A stretch of DNA of 64,000 nt, from contig NZ_JANADP010000001.1 of assembly GCF_024199945.1 (NCBI RefSeq), forward strand, positions 6,882,001 through 6,946,000, given 5' to 3'. Of the stretch, positions 35,529 to 43,881 are shown piece by piece; position 1 is the first letter of the stretch, and every line of letters starts with the position of its first letter. The notes under the pieces were generated by a model. The model made no database searches. It was not told where the DNA came from and saw only the letters and a list, made by a program, of their open reading frames with translations. A program made the translations under genes and the position numbers. The stretch is from Bradyrhizobium sp. CCGUVB4N. Its GTDB lineage: Bacteria > Pseudomonadota > Alphaproteobacteria > Rhizobiales > Xanthobacteraceae.

Positions 35529-35551
35529 AAAAAAGGCCCCGAAGAGGGACC
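35529..35551 (-). terminator. attenuator terminator of the ilvB leader
   Basis: On the minus strand, GGTCCC (35551-35546), loop TCTTC and GGGGCC (35540-35535) are followed by TTTTTT (35534-35529). This is a canonical intrinsic terminator inside the leader, 58 bases upstream of the ilvB ATG. Bases 35549-35551 of its 5' arm can instead pair with 35606-35608 in the alternative hairpin. Confidence 0.85.
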
Positions 35552-35608
35552 CTGCACACCGCCTGTCATGTGGATGGCAGCTAGCCACCCCCGGCGGTGT
35601 GCCTGGGT
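35549..35608 (-). promoter_or_regulatory. antiterminator hairpin of the ilvB leader
   Basis: GCACACCGCC (35602-35593) is the exact reverse complement of GGCGGTGTGC (35563-35554). Outside a small internal loop, ACCC (35608-35605) pairs with GGGT (35552-35549). The long hairpin therefore shares bases with the terminator's 5' arm, so the two are mutually exclusive. Its left arm lies within codons 15-18 of the leader peptide, which a translating ribosome would cover. Confidence 0.75.
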
Positions 35609-35646
35609 ACGACGGCGATAAGGAGTTTGGTAATAATGTTACGCAT
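35581..35646 (-). CDS. ilv attenuator leader peptide, 21 residues
   Basis: A 21-codon frame begins MRNIITKLLIAVV and ends ...TAGGG with a TAG stop. Seven of residues 4-13 are Ile, Leu or Val (I4 I5 L8 L9 I10 V12 V13), the hallmark of branched-chain amino acid leader peptides. It begins about 25 bases after the predicted transcription start and is followed by competing hairpins. The ribosome site is weak. Starvation for Ile, Leu or Val would stall the ribosome before codon 14, leaving the antiterminator free to form. Confidence 0.88.
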   Translation of the reverse strand: MRNIITKLLIAVVPRHTAGGG

Positions 35647-35678
35647 GGCAGGCGCTCGGCTTCCCAAAGGTTGCGCGA

Positions 35679-35706
35679 AACATAACGACCAAAGCCCCGA
35701 TGTCAA
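35679..35706 (-). promoter_or_regulatory. sigma-70-type promoter of the ilvB leader
   Basis: On the minus strand, TTGACA (35706-35701) and TATGTT (35684-35679) are separated by 16 bases. A start about seven bases further on places the leader peptide ATG roughly 25 bases into the transcript. Confidence 0.7.
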
Positions 35707-35800
35707 GGCAAAGCGGCCATTCCCGCGCGATTTTGGCAGTGTAGCGGTGTTCCCGTAGTTCGGCGAGAGGTAAATGCGGGAACCCGAGCACAAAAGCACG

Positions 35801-36742
35801 TCAATCGGGATCCCGGACCGCGTGGGCGGCATCCGCCAGCCACCCCCTTGCCGCCCCAGGCTTCACCCACTCGAATTCCGGCAATTGATGCCGAAACCAG
35901 GTGAATTGCCGCTTGGCGTAGTGGCGGGTGTCGGCCCGGCCGATTGTGGCGGCCTCCTCCAGGCTGAGCTCGCCGCGCAGGTGCCGGGCCAAGGCCGGCA
36001 CACCGTGGGCCTTCATGGCCGGCAACAGCGGATCGAGGCCGCGGGCGGCGAGCCGCTCCACCTCTGTCAGGGCACCGGCGCCCAGCATAGCGTCGAACCG
36101 GGCATCGATGCGGGCATAGAGCTCGTCGCGCTCGGGCGCGAGAAACACCGCGCGGACACGATCCTTGGGCAACAGCGGTGGCTCGCCCTCATGATGCCAG
36201 TCGAGCAGCGAACGACCGGTCGCCTCGACCACTTCGAGCGCACGTGCGATCCGCGTCCTGTCGCGGAGATTCAGTTGATCGGCGGCGCGGGAATCGCGAC
36301 GCGCGAGTTCCGCATGCAGGGCCTCCACGCCGTTGCGCTCCAGCCGGGCACGTACGTCCTCACGTATTTCCGCAGGGATCGGCGGCACCACCGAGAGACC
36401 CGCCGTCAAAGCCTTGAAATACAGCCCGGTGCCGCCGATGAAGATCGGCAGGCGGCCCTCGTCTTTCGCCTCTTCCAGCATCTCCGCGGCGTCAGCCACC
36501 CAGGCACCGGCGGAGAAATTCACGGCCGCATCGACATGGCCATAGAGGCGATGCGGAACGCGCGCCTCCTCATCCTGCGTGGGACGCGCAGTGATGACGC
36601 GGAGGTCGCGATAGACCTGCATGGAATCGGCATTGATCACGATTCCGCCCGTGTTCAGCGCAAGCTCGAGCGCCAGGGCCGACTTGCCGCTGGCGGTCGG
36701 GCCTGCGATAAGCACGGCCTTGCTCGAATGCCTCTCGCTCAC
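35801..36742 (-). CDS. miaA: tRNA dimethylallyltransferase
   Basis: The 313-residue enzyme adds the dimethylallyl group to A37 of tRNAs reading UNN codons. It has the P-loop GPTASGKSALA at residues ~14-24, NADSMQVYRDLRVITARPT, VPHRLYGHVDA and FIGGTGLYFKALTAGL. Normal length. It is divergent from serB with only 11 bases between the ATGs, so the promoters must overlap the coding starts. Confidence 0.97.
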   Translation of the reverse strand: MSERHSSKAVLIAGPTASGKSALALELALNTGGIVINADSMQVYRDLRVITARPTQDEEARVPHRLYGHVDAAVNFSAGAWVADAAEMLEEAKDEGRLPIFIGGTGLYFKALTAGLSVVPPIPAEIREDVRARLERNGVEALHAELARRDSRAADQLNLRDRTRIARALEVVEATGRSLLDWHHEGEPPLLPKDRVRAVFLAPERDELYARIDARFDAMLGAGALTEVERLAARGLDPLLPAMKAHGVPALARHLRGELSLEEAATIGRADTRHYAKRQFTWFRHQLPEFEWVKPGAARGWLADAAHAVRDPD

Positions 36743-36753
36743 GAAAACCTCAA

Positions 36754-37659
36754 ATGTCCCTCGTCGCCACGCTGATCTGCAATCCCGCCAATCCCGCCCT
36801 CGACTCGACCATTGTCGACGGCGCCCGCGCCGTGCTGCCGCAAGCGGCCCCCGCGCACTGGCTGTTCGACGGGGTTGCGGTCGACATTCCCTTCGGCGCC
36901 GACAGTAACCTCGAAGCCGACCGTCACGCCATCGAAGAGCGATTGCGCGAGCTTCGCGGCGATCTGCCCATCGACATCGTGGTGCAGCCTGCCGGCGTCC
37001 GGCGCAAGAAGCTTTTTCTCGCCGACATGGATTCGACCATGATCGGCCAGGAATGCATCGACGAGCTCGCCGATCTCGTCGGGATGAAGGCCCACGTCGC
37101 CGCCATCACCGAACGCGCGATGCGCGGCGAGATCGAGTTCGAACCGGCACTGCGCGAGCGCGTCGCGCTGCTGAAGGATCTCCCGGCCAGCGTCGTCGAC
37201 GAGGTGCTGGCCAAGCGCATCACGCTGACCCCGGGTGGCCGCGAGCTGGTCGCGACCATGCGCGCCAACGGCGCCTATACCTGCCTCGTCTCCGGCGGCT
37301 TCACCCTGTTCACCAGCGCGGTCGCCGCAAAAATTGGTTTCCAGGAGAACCGCGCCAACGAGCTCGTCGTACGCGACGGCAAGTTCACCGGCGAAGTGAA
37401 GGAGCCGATTTTGGGTCGCGCCGCCAAGCTGGCAACTCTGGTGGATTTGATGGAGTCGTTCGATCTCGACGACATCGACTCGGTTGTCGTCGGCGACGGC
37501 GCCAATGATCTCGCGATGATCCAGGCCGCCGGACTGGGCGTGGCGTATCACGCGAAGCCAGCGGTGGCGGCCGCCGCAGCTGCCCGGATCGACCACGGCG
37601 ATCTCACCGCGCTGCTGTATGCGCAGGGCTATCGGCGGGACGAATTTGTCGAGGCGTAG
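36754..37659 (+). CDS. serB: phosphoserine phosphatase
   Basis: The 301-residue HAD-family enzyme catalyses the last step of serine synthesis. It has motif I LADMDSTMIGQECIDELADLVG (nucleophile Asp), motif II VSGGFTLFTSAVA, and motif III/IV VVVGDGANDLAMIQAAGLGVAYHAKP. The N-terminal ~85 residues form the ACT-like domain found in longer SerB proteins. It is divergent from miaA and convergent with degP. Confidence 0.96.
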   Translation: MSLVATLICNPANPALDSTIVDGARAVLPQAAPAHWLFDGVAVDIPFGADSNLEADRHAIEERLRELRGDLPIDIVVQPAGVRRKKLFLADMDSTMIGQECIDELADLVGMKAHVAAITERAMRGEIEFEPALRERVALLKDLPASVVDEVLAKRITLTPGGRELVATMRANGAYTCLVSGGFTLFTSAVAAKIGFQENRANELVVRDGKFTGEVKEPILGRAAKLATLVDLMESFDLDDIDSVVVGDGANDLAMIQAAGLGVAYHAKPAVAAAAAARIDHGDLTALLYAQGYRRDEFVEA

Positions 37660-37682
37660 TCTCTAACTGCGGCCCCGCAGCG

Positions 37683-37770
37683 GTAGGGTGGACAAAGGCG
37701 CATCGCGCCGTGCCCACCATCTCTTGCTACGGCAGAAAGATTGGTGGGCACGCTTCGCTTTGCCCACCAG
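37683..37770. repeat. inverted-repeat element, family A copy 2
   Basis: GTAGGGTGGACAAAG at 37683-37697 faces CTTTGCCCACC at 37758-37768, enclosing GCGCCGTGCCCACCAT, also present in copy 1 at 10722-10850. It lies in the 128-base gap between the convergent serB and degP genes. Confidence 0.8.
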
Positions 37771-37787
37771 ACAGGACTGTGCGTCCC

Positions 37788-39299
37788 TTACTGCACGCTC
37801 AGCGCCACGAACCGCAGCTCGCCGTCGCCGTTCGAGACCAGCAGCAGCACGGACTTCTTGCCGTCCTTCTTGAGCTGGTCGACCCGCTTCTGGATGTCGG
37901 CGCCGCTCGCGACCGCTTCCTGCGCGACTTCGACGATGACGTCGCCGGCGGAGAGCCGCTTCTCGGCGGCATCCGAATTGGCGTCGACATTGGTGACGAC
38001 CACGCCCTTGACGGTGTCCTTGATCTTGTAGCGCGTGCGCAGATCCTTGTTCAGCACGGCGAGATCGAGGCCGAGCGCCTTCTGCGTCACCGGCTTCTCC
38101 GGCGGCGGCTCGTCGGTCTTCACCGCGGCCTGCACCTTGTCCGGATCCTGCAGGCGGCCGAGCGTGACCTTCTTGGTCTGCTCCTCGCCCTTGCGGATGA
38201 TGATGACGTCGACCTCCTTGCCGACTGCGGTGTCTGCGACGACGCGGGACAGGTCCTTCGGGTCCTTGACGTCCTTGCCGTCGAACTTGACGACGACGTC
38301 ACCGGGCTCGATGCCGGCCGGCTTGGCCGGGCCCTTGTCGTCGACGCCGGCCACCAGCGCGCCGCGCGCCGGCTTGATGTTGAGGCTCTCGGCGATCTCG
38401 TCGGTGACGCTCTGGATGCGCACGCCAAGCCAGCCGCGGCGCAATTCGCCGAACTGGCGGAGCTGATCCACGACGCCCGCGACCGTCTTCGACGGCACGG
38501 CGAAGCCGATGCCGATCGAGCCGCCGGAGGGCGAGATGATCAGGGTGTTGACGCCGATGACGTCGCCTTCGAGGTTGAACAGCGGGCCGCCGGAATTACC
38601 GCGATTGATGGCGGCGTCGGTCTGGATGTAGCTGTCATAGGGCCCCGAGGAGATGTCGCGGTTCTTGGCCGAGACGATGCCCGCGGTCACGGTGCCGCCG
38701 AGGCTGAAGGGATTGCCGATCGCAACCACCCAGTCACCCAGGCGCAGCTTGTCGGAGTCGCCGAACTTCACGGCAACCAGCGGCTTCGGCGGCTTGAACT
38801 TCAAGACTGCGAGGTCGGTCTTCTTATCGACACCGACCAGCTCAGCCTTGATCTTGGTGCCGTCGTTGAGAATGACGTTGATCTCATCGGCATCGGCGAT
38901 GACGTGGTTGTTGGTCACGACGACGCCGGAGGTGTCGATGATGAAGCCGCTGCCGAGCGAGTTGGCCTTGCGCGGAGGGCCGCCGCCGTTATCGCCGCCC
39001 TTGCTGCCGCCGCCGGGGCCTTTGCGGTTCTTGAAGAAATCGTCGAAGAATTCCTCGAAGGGCGAGCCGGGCGGCAGTTGCGGCATGGTGTTGCTGCCGC
39101 CGCCCTTGGCCTCGACCGTCTGCGAGGTCGAGATGTTGACGACCGCGTCGATCACCTTCTCGGCGACGTCGGCGATGCCCTCCGGTCCGCGTGCCTGTGC
39201 CGGCGAGCCGAACACACTGAAAGCGCCGATGGCGAGCGCGGCCAGCCCAAATCGCGCATGTTGGCGCAAGCGGGTCGTGACAATGGTGGCAGCGGTCAT
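37788..39299 (-). CDS. degP: DegP/HtrA-family periplasmic serine protease
   Basis: The 503-residue protein has a signal peptide (to about SPAQA). The trypsin-like domain shows His in VVTNNHVIADADE, Asp in KTDLAVLKF and Ser in RGNSGGPLFNLEGDVIG, followed by two PDZ domains (RGALVAGVDDKGPAKPAGIEPGDVVVKFDG and VVTNVDANSDAAEKRLSAGDVIVEV). It acts as an envelope protease/chaperone. GGAGACC precedes the ATG at 39299. It is last in the hflK-hflC-DUF2065-degP run, an arrangement typical of alphaproteobacteria. Confidence 0.96.
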   Translation of the reverse strand: MTAATIVTTRLRQHARFGLAALAIGAFSVFGSPAQARGPEGIADVAEKVIDAVVNISTSQTVEAKGGGSNTMPQLPPGSPFEEFFDDFFKNRKGPGGGSKGGDNGGGPPRKANSLGSGFIIDTSGVVVTNNHVIADADEINVILNDGTKIKAELVGVDKKTDLAVLKFKPPKPLVAVKFGDSDKLRLGDWVVAIGNPFSLGGTVTAGIVSAKNRDISSGPYDSYIQTDAAINRGNSGGPLFNLEGDVIGVNTLIISPSGGSIGIGFAVPSKTVAGVVDQLRQFGELRRGWLGVRIQSVTDEIAESLNIKPARGALVAGVDDKGPAKPAGIEPGDVVVKFDGKDVKDPKDLSRVVADTAVGKEVDVIIIRKGEEQTKKVTLGRLQDPDKVQAAVKTDEPPPEKPVTQKALGLDLAVLNKDLRTRYKIKDTVKGVVVTNVDANSDAAEKRLSAGDVIVEVAQEAVASGADIQKRVDQLKKDGKKSVLLLVSNGDGELRFVALSVQ

Positions 39300-39441
39300 T
39301 GTGGTCTCCAGAGAAAAGGATTCGGCCTCAAGACTGCGCTCGAACGGGGTCACGGCGCAAGCCGGAGCTTAACGGGCCCGAAGACCCACACAATACGGCG
39401 AAAACCCGCCCCTCGCCTTCACTTTGGCGTTGGCCCAGCGG

Positions 39442-39648
39442 CTAGATCGGACGCCGCATCACCCAGATCAGGATCAGGCCGGCCACGGCCGATCCGATCC
39501 CGACCGCCCGCAGGATATTGTCCGGCGTGGCAATGGCGCTCTTCATGGCTTTCCGCATCCAGTTCGGACTGGCCGCGAACATCAAGCCTTCCAGCACGAA
39601 CAGAATGCCTAAGCCGATGAGGAAGTCGGCGAACGCAATGGACCTCAT
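39442..39648 (-). CDS. DUF2065 small membrane protein
   Basis: The 68-residue protein has two hydrophobic helices (FADFLIGLGILFVLEGLMFAA and ILRAVGIGSAVAGLILIWVM) separated by SPNWMRKAMKSAIATPDN. DUF2065 genes are commonly found beside hflC. Function unknown, possibly a partner of the HflKC complex. It lies 71 bases after hflC. Confidence 0.92.
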   Translation of the reverse strand: MRSIAFADFLIGLGILFVLEGLMFAASPNWMRKAMKSAIATPDNILRAVGIGSAVAGLILIWVMRRPI

Positions 39649-39719
39649 CGGATTGGAACCTCCCGTGGTGCTGTTCTTGTCTGGACGAAGGGCGGCTAAA
39701 CCTGCCGCCCTTGTCTAGC

Positions 39720-40616
39720 TTACGGTTTCGCCGGCGTCTCGGTCGCCGTCTTGCCCGACGGGTTACCAAAATACCGGAAGAAATCCGAGTCCGGCCGCAG
39801 CAGGTAGCGGGTGTCGTCCTTCTTCAGCCCGTTTTCATAGGCCGTCATCGACCGGTAGAAGGCGAAGAAGTCAGCATCCTTGCCATAGGCTTCGGCGAAC
39901 AGGCGGTTACGCTCGGCGTCACCGACACCGCGCGTCTGCTCGGCCTGCGAGTTGGCCTCGGCAATGATCACGGTTGCCTCGCGATCGGCCTTGGAGCGGA
40001 TCTCCTGTGCCTTCTGGCCACCCTGCGCGCGGAACTCGGCCGCTTCACGCTGACGCTCGGTCTGCATGCGCTGGTAGACCGCCTGGCTGTTCTGCTCGGG
40101 CAGATCGGCGCGACGGATCCGGACGTCAACGACCTCGATGCCGTAACCGTCGGCCTCCTTGTCGAGCTGCTCGCGGATGCGCCCCATCAGCTTCTCGCGT
40201 TCATCACGCACCACGGTGATGAAGTTGACCTCACCGAGCACGCGGCGCAGCGCCGCGTTCAAGAGCGAAGTGAGCTGGAGATTTGCCGCCTGGATCGAAC
40301 CCACGCTCTGGTAGAAGCGCAGCGCGTCCTTGATGCGGTAGCGCGCAAAGGCGTCGACCACGAGCCGCTTCTGGTCGGAGGCAATGACCTCCTGCGAGGG
40401 GTTCTCGAGGTCGAGAATCCGCTTGTCGATGTTGATCACGGAATTCCAGGGCGCCTTGAAGTGCAGCCCGGGATCGGTGACGACGTCCACCGGCTTGCCG
40501 AATTGCAGCACGATGGTCTGCTCGGTCTGCTGCACCGTGAACAGCGACATGTAGGCGACAATCGCGACCAGAAGTGCCGCAAGCAGCACGACGATACCTG
40601 TAACCGGAGACCTCAT
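39720..40616 (-). CDS. hflC: HflC, SPFH-domain protease modulator
   Basis: A 298-residue membrane-anchored SPFH protein. It has an N-terminal transmembrane helix (VTGIVVLLAALLVAIVAYMSLFTVQQTEQTIVLQFGKPV), the SPFH/band 7 core and a coiled-coil region rich in E, Q and A (AEFRAQGGQKAQEIRSKADREATVIIAEA). With HflK it encloses the FtsH protease. It overlaps hflK by four bases. Confidence 0.96.
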   Translation of the reverse strand: MRSPVTGIVVLLAALLVAIVAYMSLFTVQQTEQTIVLQFGKPVDVVTDPGLHFKAPWNSVINIDKRILDLENPSQEVIASDQKRLVVDAFARYRIKDALRFYQSVGSIQAANLQLTSLLNAALRRVLGEVNFITVVRDEREKLMGRIREQLDKEADGYGIEVVDVRIRRADLPEQNSQAVYQRMQTERQREAAEFRAQGGQKAQEIRSKADREATVIIAEANSQAEQTRGVGDAERNRLFAEAYGKDADFFAFYRSMTAYENGLKKDDTRYLLRPDSDFFRYFGNPSGKTATETPAKP

Positions 40617-41749
40617 CTTGTGCCTCCGCTCGACTGCTGGCCCGTCGTCGTGGGCTTCTTGGCCGACAATTCGTTGAGCGGCAGATAGGGCACGACGCCC
40701 TGGCCCGAGGGGCCACCGTCATAAATCAGCTTGTCCGAGCCGCCGAGCACGCGCTCCATCGTCTCCAGATAGATCCGTTCACGCGTCACGTCGGGCGCCT
40801 TCTTGTATTCCTCGTACACCTTCAGGAAGCGGGCGCTCTGGCCCTTGGCCTCGGCGACCGCCTGCTCCTTGTAGCCTTCGGCGGCTTGCAGGATCTGCGC
40901 AGCCTTGCCGCGCGCTTCCGGCACGACCTTGTTGGCATAGGTCTGCGCTTCGTTCTGCAGCTGCTCGAGATTGGCGCGCGCCGCCTGCACGTCGCGGAAG
41001 GCATCGATCACCTGCGCCGGCGGATCGACCTTCTGCATCTGCACCTGGGTGATCTGGATGCCGGCGCCGTAGCCGTCGAGCGTCTTCTGCATCAGATCCT
41101 GCACGGTGCTCTCGGTCTGCGTCCGCGCGCCGGTCAGGATCGGCTGGATGTTGGAGCGCCCGATCACCTCGCGCATCGCGCTTTCGGCGACGGCCTTCAC
41201 GGTGCCTTCGGGGTTCTGGATGTTGAACAGGAAGTTGCCGACGCCGTTGGGCTTGATACGCCACAGCACGGTGAAGTCGACATCGACGATGTTCTCGTCG
41301 CCGGTCAGCATCAGGCTCTCTTCCGGCACGTCACGGATCGAGCGGCCGCGGCGGGCCGGATCGTCGATCAGCGTCATGCCAATGGAAATGGTCGAGACGC
41401 GCAGCGCCTTCGGCAGCAGCACGGTCTCGATCGGATAGGGCAGATGATAGTTCAGGCCGGGGTCCACGGTGCGCACATGCTTGCCGAAGCGCAGCACGAC
41501 GCCCTGCTCTTCGGACTGCACGCGGAAGAAGCCCGACAGCAGCCAGAGCGCGACGACGATGAGCAGGATCAGCGTGATGCCGATGCCGGAGAAATAGCCA
41601 CCCGGCATGATCTGCTGCAGCCGGTCCTGGCCACGCCGCAGAAGATCCTCCAGATCCGGCGGCCTCGGCCCGACCGGTTGCGGGCCTGTGCCCCATGGTC
41701 CTTTCGGACCCGAGCCCCATGGGCCACCGCCCTGATTCTTCCACGGCAT
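40613..41749 (-). CDS. hflK: HflK, SPFH-domain protease modulator
   Basis: A 378-residue protein. A glycine/proline-rich cytosolic N-terminus (MPWKNQGGGPWGSGPKGPWG) precedes a transmembrane helix near residue 60 (GIGITLILLIVVALWLLSGFF). The SPFH domain (EQGVVLRFGKHVRTVDPGLNYHLPYPIETV) and a coiled coil follow. It is the partner of HflC and first gene of the hflKC-DUF2065-degP cluster. Confidence 0.96.
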   Translation of the reverse strand: MPWKNQGGGPWGSGPKGPWGTGPQPVGPRPPDLEDLLRRGQDRLQQIMPGGYFSGIGITLILLIVVALWLLSGFFRVQSEEQGVVLRFGKHVRTVDPGLNYHLPYPIETVLLPKALRVSTISIGMTLIDDPARRGRSIRDVPEESLMLTGDENIVDVDFTVLWRIKPNGVGNFLFNIQNPEGTVKAVAESAMREVIGRSNIQPILTGARTQTESTVQDLMQKTLDGYGAGIQITQVQMQKVDPPAQVIDAFRDVQAARANLEQLQNEAQTYANKVVPEARGKAAQILQAAEGYKEQAVAEAKGQSARFLKVYEEYKKAPDVTRERIYLETMERVLGGSDKLIYDGGPSGQGVVPYLPLNELSAKKPTTTGQQSSGGTR

Positions 41750-41909
41750 TCGACGCTCTCCTCGGCAGACCGGGACTAGAACTAAAGCCGGCCCGCATTG
41801 TCCGGTCCGGCTTTATAGGGGACCGAAAGGACCCTTACAACGCAAGCCTGACCGACCCACGAGCTAAGCTCGGGGGTAGAAAAGTCAATGTTAACATTGG
41901 CGAATGCGG

Positions 41910-42425
41910 TTAATGGGACGGCCGCCGACGATATGTCACATAGGAGAAGTCGGCGCTGTCGTCCGGCCCGGCCGGATGGCGAACGCGCCCGGTCTCGTCC
42001 CACTGCGCCCTGTCGATCTCGAAATGCGTGTCGCCATCGGGTCGCGCATGCACTTCGGTGATTTCAAGGCGATCGGCCCGGTCGAGCCATTGCCGGAAGA
42101 TTTCGGCGCCGCCGATCACGGCGATTTCAGCGGCTGAACGCCGCAGGGCGTCACCAAGCGCAACCGCGGCCGCATCCGCCGCCGATGTCGTGACGACGGC
42201 GCCAGCGGCGCGATAGGCCGCATCGCGCGTGATCACGATGTTGGTGCGGTTCGGAAGCGGCCGGCGCCCCGGTAAAGACTCGAAGGTCTTACGGCCCATG
42301 ATCACGGGCTTGCCTATGGTGAGCGCCTTGAAGCGCGCCAAGTCGGACTTCAATCGCCACGGCATCGCGTTGCCGGCGCCGATGACGCCGTTCTCCGCGA
42401 TCGCAACGACGAAGACGATCTCCAT
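41910..42425 (-). CDS. folA: dihydrofolate reductase
   Basis: The 171-residue enzyme reduces dihydrofolate with NADPH. It shows FVVAIAENGVIGAGNAMPWRLKSDLARFK (substrate and Met20-loop region), GKPVIMGRKTFESLP and EIAVIGGAEIFRQWLDRADRLEITEV. The ATG at 42425 overlaps the GNAT stop by one base (TGATG), which fixes the start. It is in an operon with thyA, whose reaction generates its substrate. Confidence 0.96.
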   Translation of the reverse strand: MEIVFVVAIAENGVIGAGNAMPWRLKSDLARFKALTIGKPVIMGRKTFESLPGRRPLPNRTNIVITRDAAYRAAGAVVTTSAADAAAVALGDALRRSAAEIAVIGGAEIFRQWLDRADRLEITEVHARPDGDTHFEIDRAQWDETGRVRHPAGPDDSADFSYVTYRRRPSH

Positions 42426-42910
42426 CAGGGCGCACTCCCTGCAAGCCGCGTCAGTGCAGGACCGGAGACCCGGCACAGCGTCCAGTCGTCCAGCATCGCG
42501 GCGCCGAGCGATTTGTAGAACGCGATCGACGGCGCGTTCCAGTCGAGCACCGCCCATTGCAGGCGCGACCAGCCGTTGTCGACGCATTCCTTCGCCAGAT
42601 AGACCAGCAGCGCCTTGCCGAGGCCTTTGCCCCGATGCGACGGCCGCACATACAAATCTTCGAGATAGATGCCGTGGCGACCGCTGAAGGTGGAGAAATT
42701 CAGGAACCAGACTGCAAAGCCAGCGGGCTCGCCGTTCCACTCGGCGATCGCGCAAAACAACCGCGGATCGCTGCCGAACAAGGCCTCGGCAATGTCAGCC
42801 TCGGTTGCCTCGACCTCATGCGAGAGTTTTTCGTACTCGGCGAGTTCGCGGACGAAACCAAGCACGAGCCCTGCTTCGCCAGGACGTACGCGGCGGATGT
42901 TCAACGCCAT
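42425..42910 (-). CDS. GNAT-family N-acetyltransferase (diamine-acetyltransferase-like)
   Basis: The 161-residue protein has the GNAT acetyl-CoA loop LYVRPSHRGKGLGKALLVYLAKECVDNG near residue 95 and the C-terminal WNAPSIAFYKSLGAAML. IYLEDLYVRPS and FSTFSGRHGIYLEDL resemble spermidine/spermine acetyltransferase-like GNATs. The substrate is not proven. It sits between thyA and folA, five bases after thyA and overlapping folA, so it is co-translated with the folate pair. Confidence 0.9.
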   Translation of the reverse strand: MALNIRRVRPGEAGLVLGFVRELAEYEKLSHEVEATEADIAEALFGSDPRLFCAIAEWNGEPAGFAVWFLNFSTFSGRHGIYLEDLYVRPSHRGKGLGKALLVYLAKECVDNGWSRLQWAVLDWNAPSIAFYKSLGAAMLDDWTLCRVSGPALTRLAGSAP

Positions 42911-42915
42911 CGACG

Positions 42916-43710
42916 CTAGACCGCGACTGCCGCCTTGATGTGCGGATGCGGATCGTAGCCGACGAGCTCGAAGTCCTCGTAGCGGAAGGAGAAGATGTCC
43001 TTCACATCGGGGTTGATGCGCATCACCGACAGCGCACGCGGTGCGCGCGTCAATTGAAGCCGGGCCTGCTCCAGATGGTTGGAATAGAGATGGGTGTCGC
43101 CGAGCGAATGCACGAAGTCGCCGGGCTTCAGGCCCGTGACCTGCGCGACCATCATGGTGAGCAGCGCGTAGGAGGCGATGTTGAAGGGCACGCCGAGGAA
43201 CACGTCGGCCGAGCGCTGATAGAGCTGGCACGACAGTTTTCCGTTGGCGACATAGAACTGGAACAGCAGATGGCAGGGTGGCAGCGCCATCTTGTCGACA
43301 TCGGCCGGATTCCAGGCGGTGACGATCAGCCGGCGCGAATCCGGGGTGCGCTTGATCATATCGATGACCTTGGCGATCTGGTCGATGCTGCCGCCATCAG
43401 GCGTCGGCCAGGAGCGCCATTGATGACCGTAGACCGGGCCGAGATCGCCATTGGCATCCGCCCACTCGTCCCAGATCGTGACGCCGTTATCCCTGAGATA
43501 TTTGATATTGGTGTCACCCTTCAGGAACCACAGCAGTTCATGCACGATCGCCTTCAGCGGCAGCCGCTTGGTCGTCAGCATCGGGAAGCCGGCGGACAGA
43601 TTGAAGCGCATCTGATGGCCGAACACCGACAGCGTGCCGGTACCGGTCCGATCTGTCTTCTCGGCGCCGTCTGAAAGAATCCGCTCGAGCAGGTCCTGAT
43701 ACTGGTGCAT
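42916..43710 (-). CDS. thyA: thymidylate synthase
   Basis: The 264-residue enzyme methylates dUMP using methylene-tetrahydrofolate. It shows the catalytic cysteine in MALPPCHLLFQFYV, the C-terminal YDPHPHIKAAVAV and the RSADVFLGVPFNIASYALL block. The length equals E. coli ThyA. It leads the thyA-GNAT-folA operon. Confidence 0.98.
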   Translation of the reverse strand: MHQYQDLLERILSDGAEKTDRTGTGTLSVFGHQMRFNLSAGFPMLTTKRLPLKAIVHELLWFLKGDTNIKYLRDNGVTIWDEWADANGDLGPVYGHQWRSWPTPDGGSIDQIAKVIDMIKRTPDSRRLIVTAWNPADVDKMALPPCHLLFQFYVANGKLSCQLYQRSADVFLGVPFNIASYALLTMMVAQVTGLKPGDFVHSLGDTHLYSNHLEQARLQLTRAPRALSVMRINPDVKDIFSFRYEDFELVGYDPHPHIKAAVAV

Positions 43711-43881
43711 GTGCGATAGAGCCTTTGGGGAGGCGGCGAACTTAACGGCGCCCCCGGCGCTGTGACAGCGGCGATTCGCTGGTCCCGCCGATTATACCCG
43801 GAAAAGTGAGAACTCCCGGCGCAAACGACAAGGGGCGGAACTGGTGTCCCGTCCCTCGCCTATCGGATTGATTGTACTGGC

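Noticed and set aside
33540..35621. A 693-codon open frame opposite ilvB
   Set aside because: ilvB has complete ThDP and FAD motifs on the minus strand; the other strand is a shadow.
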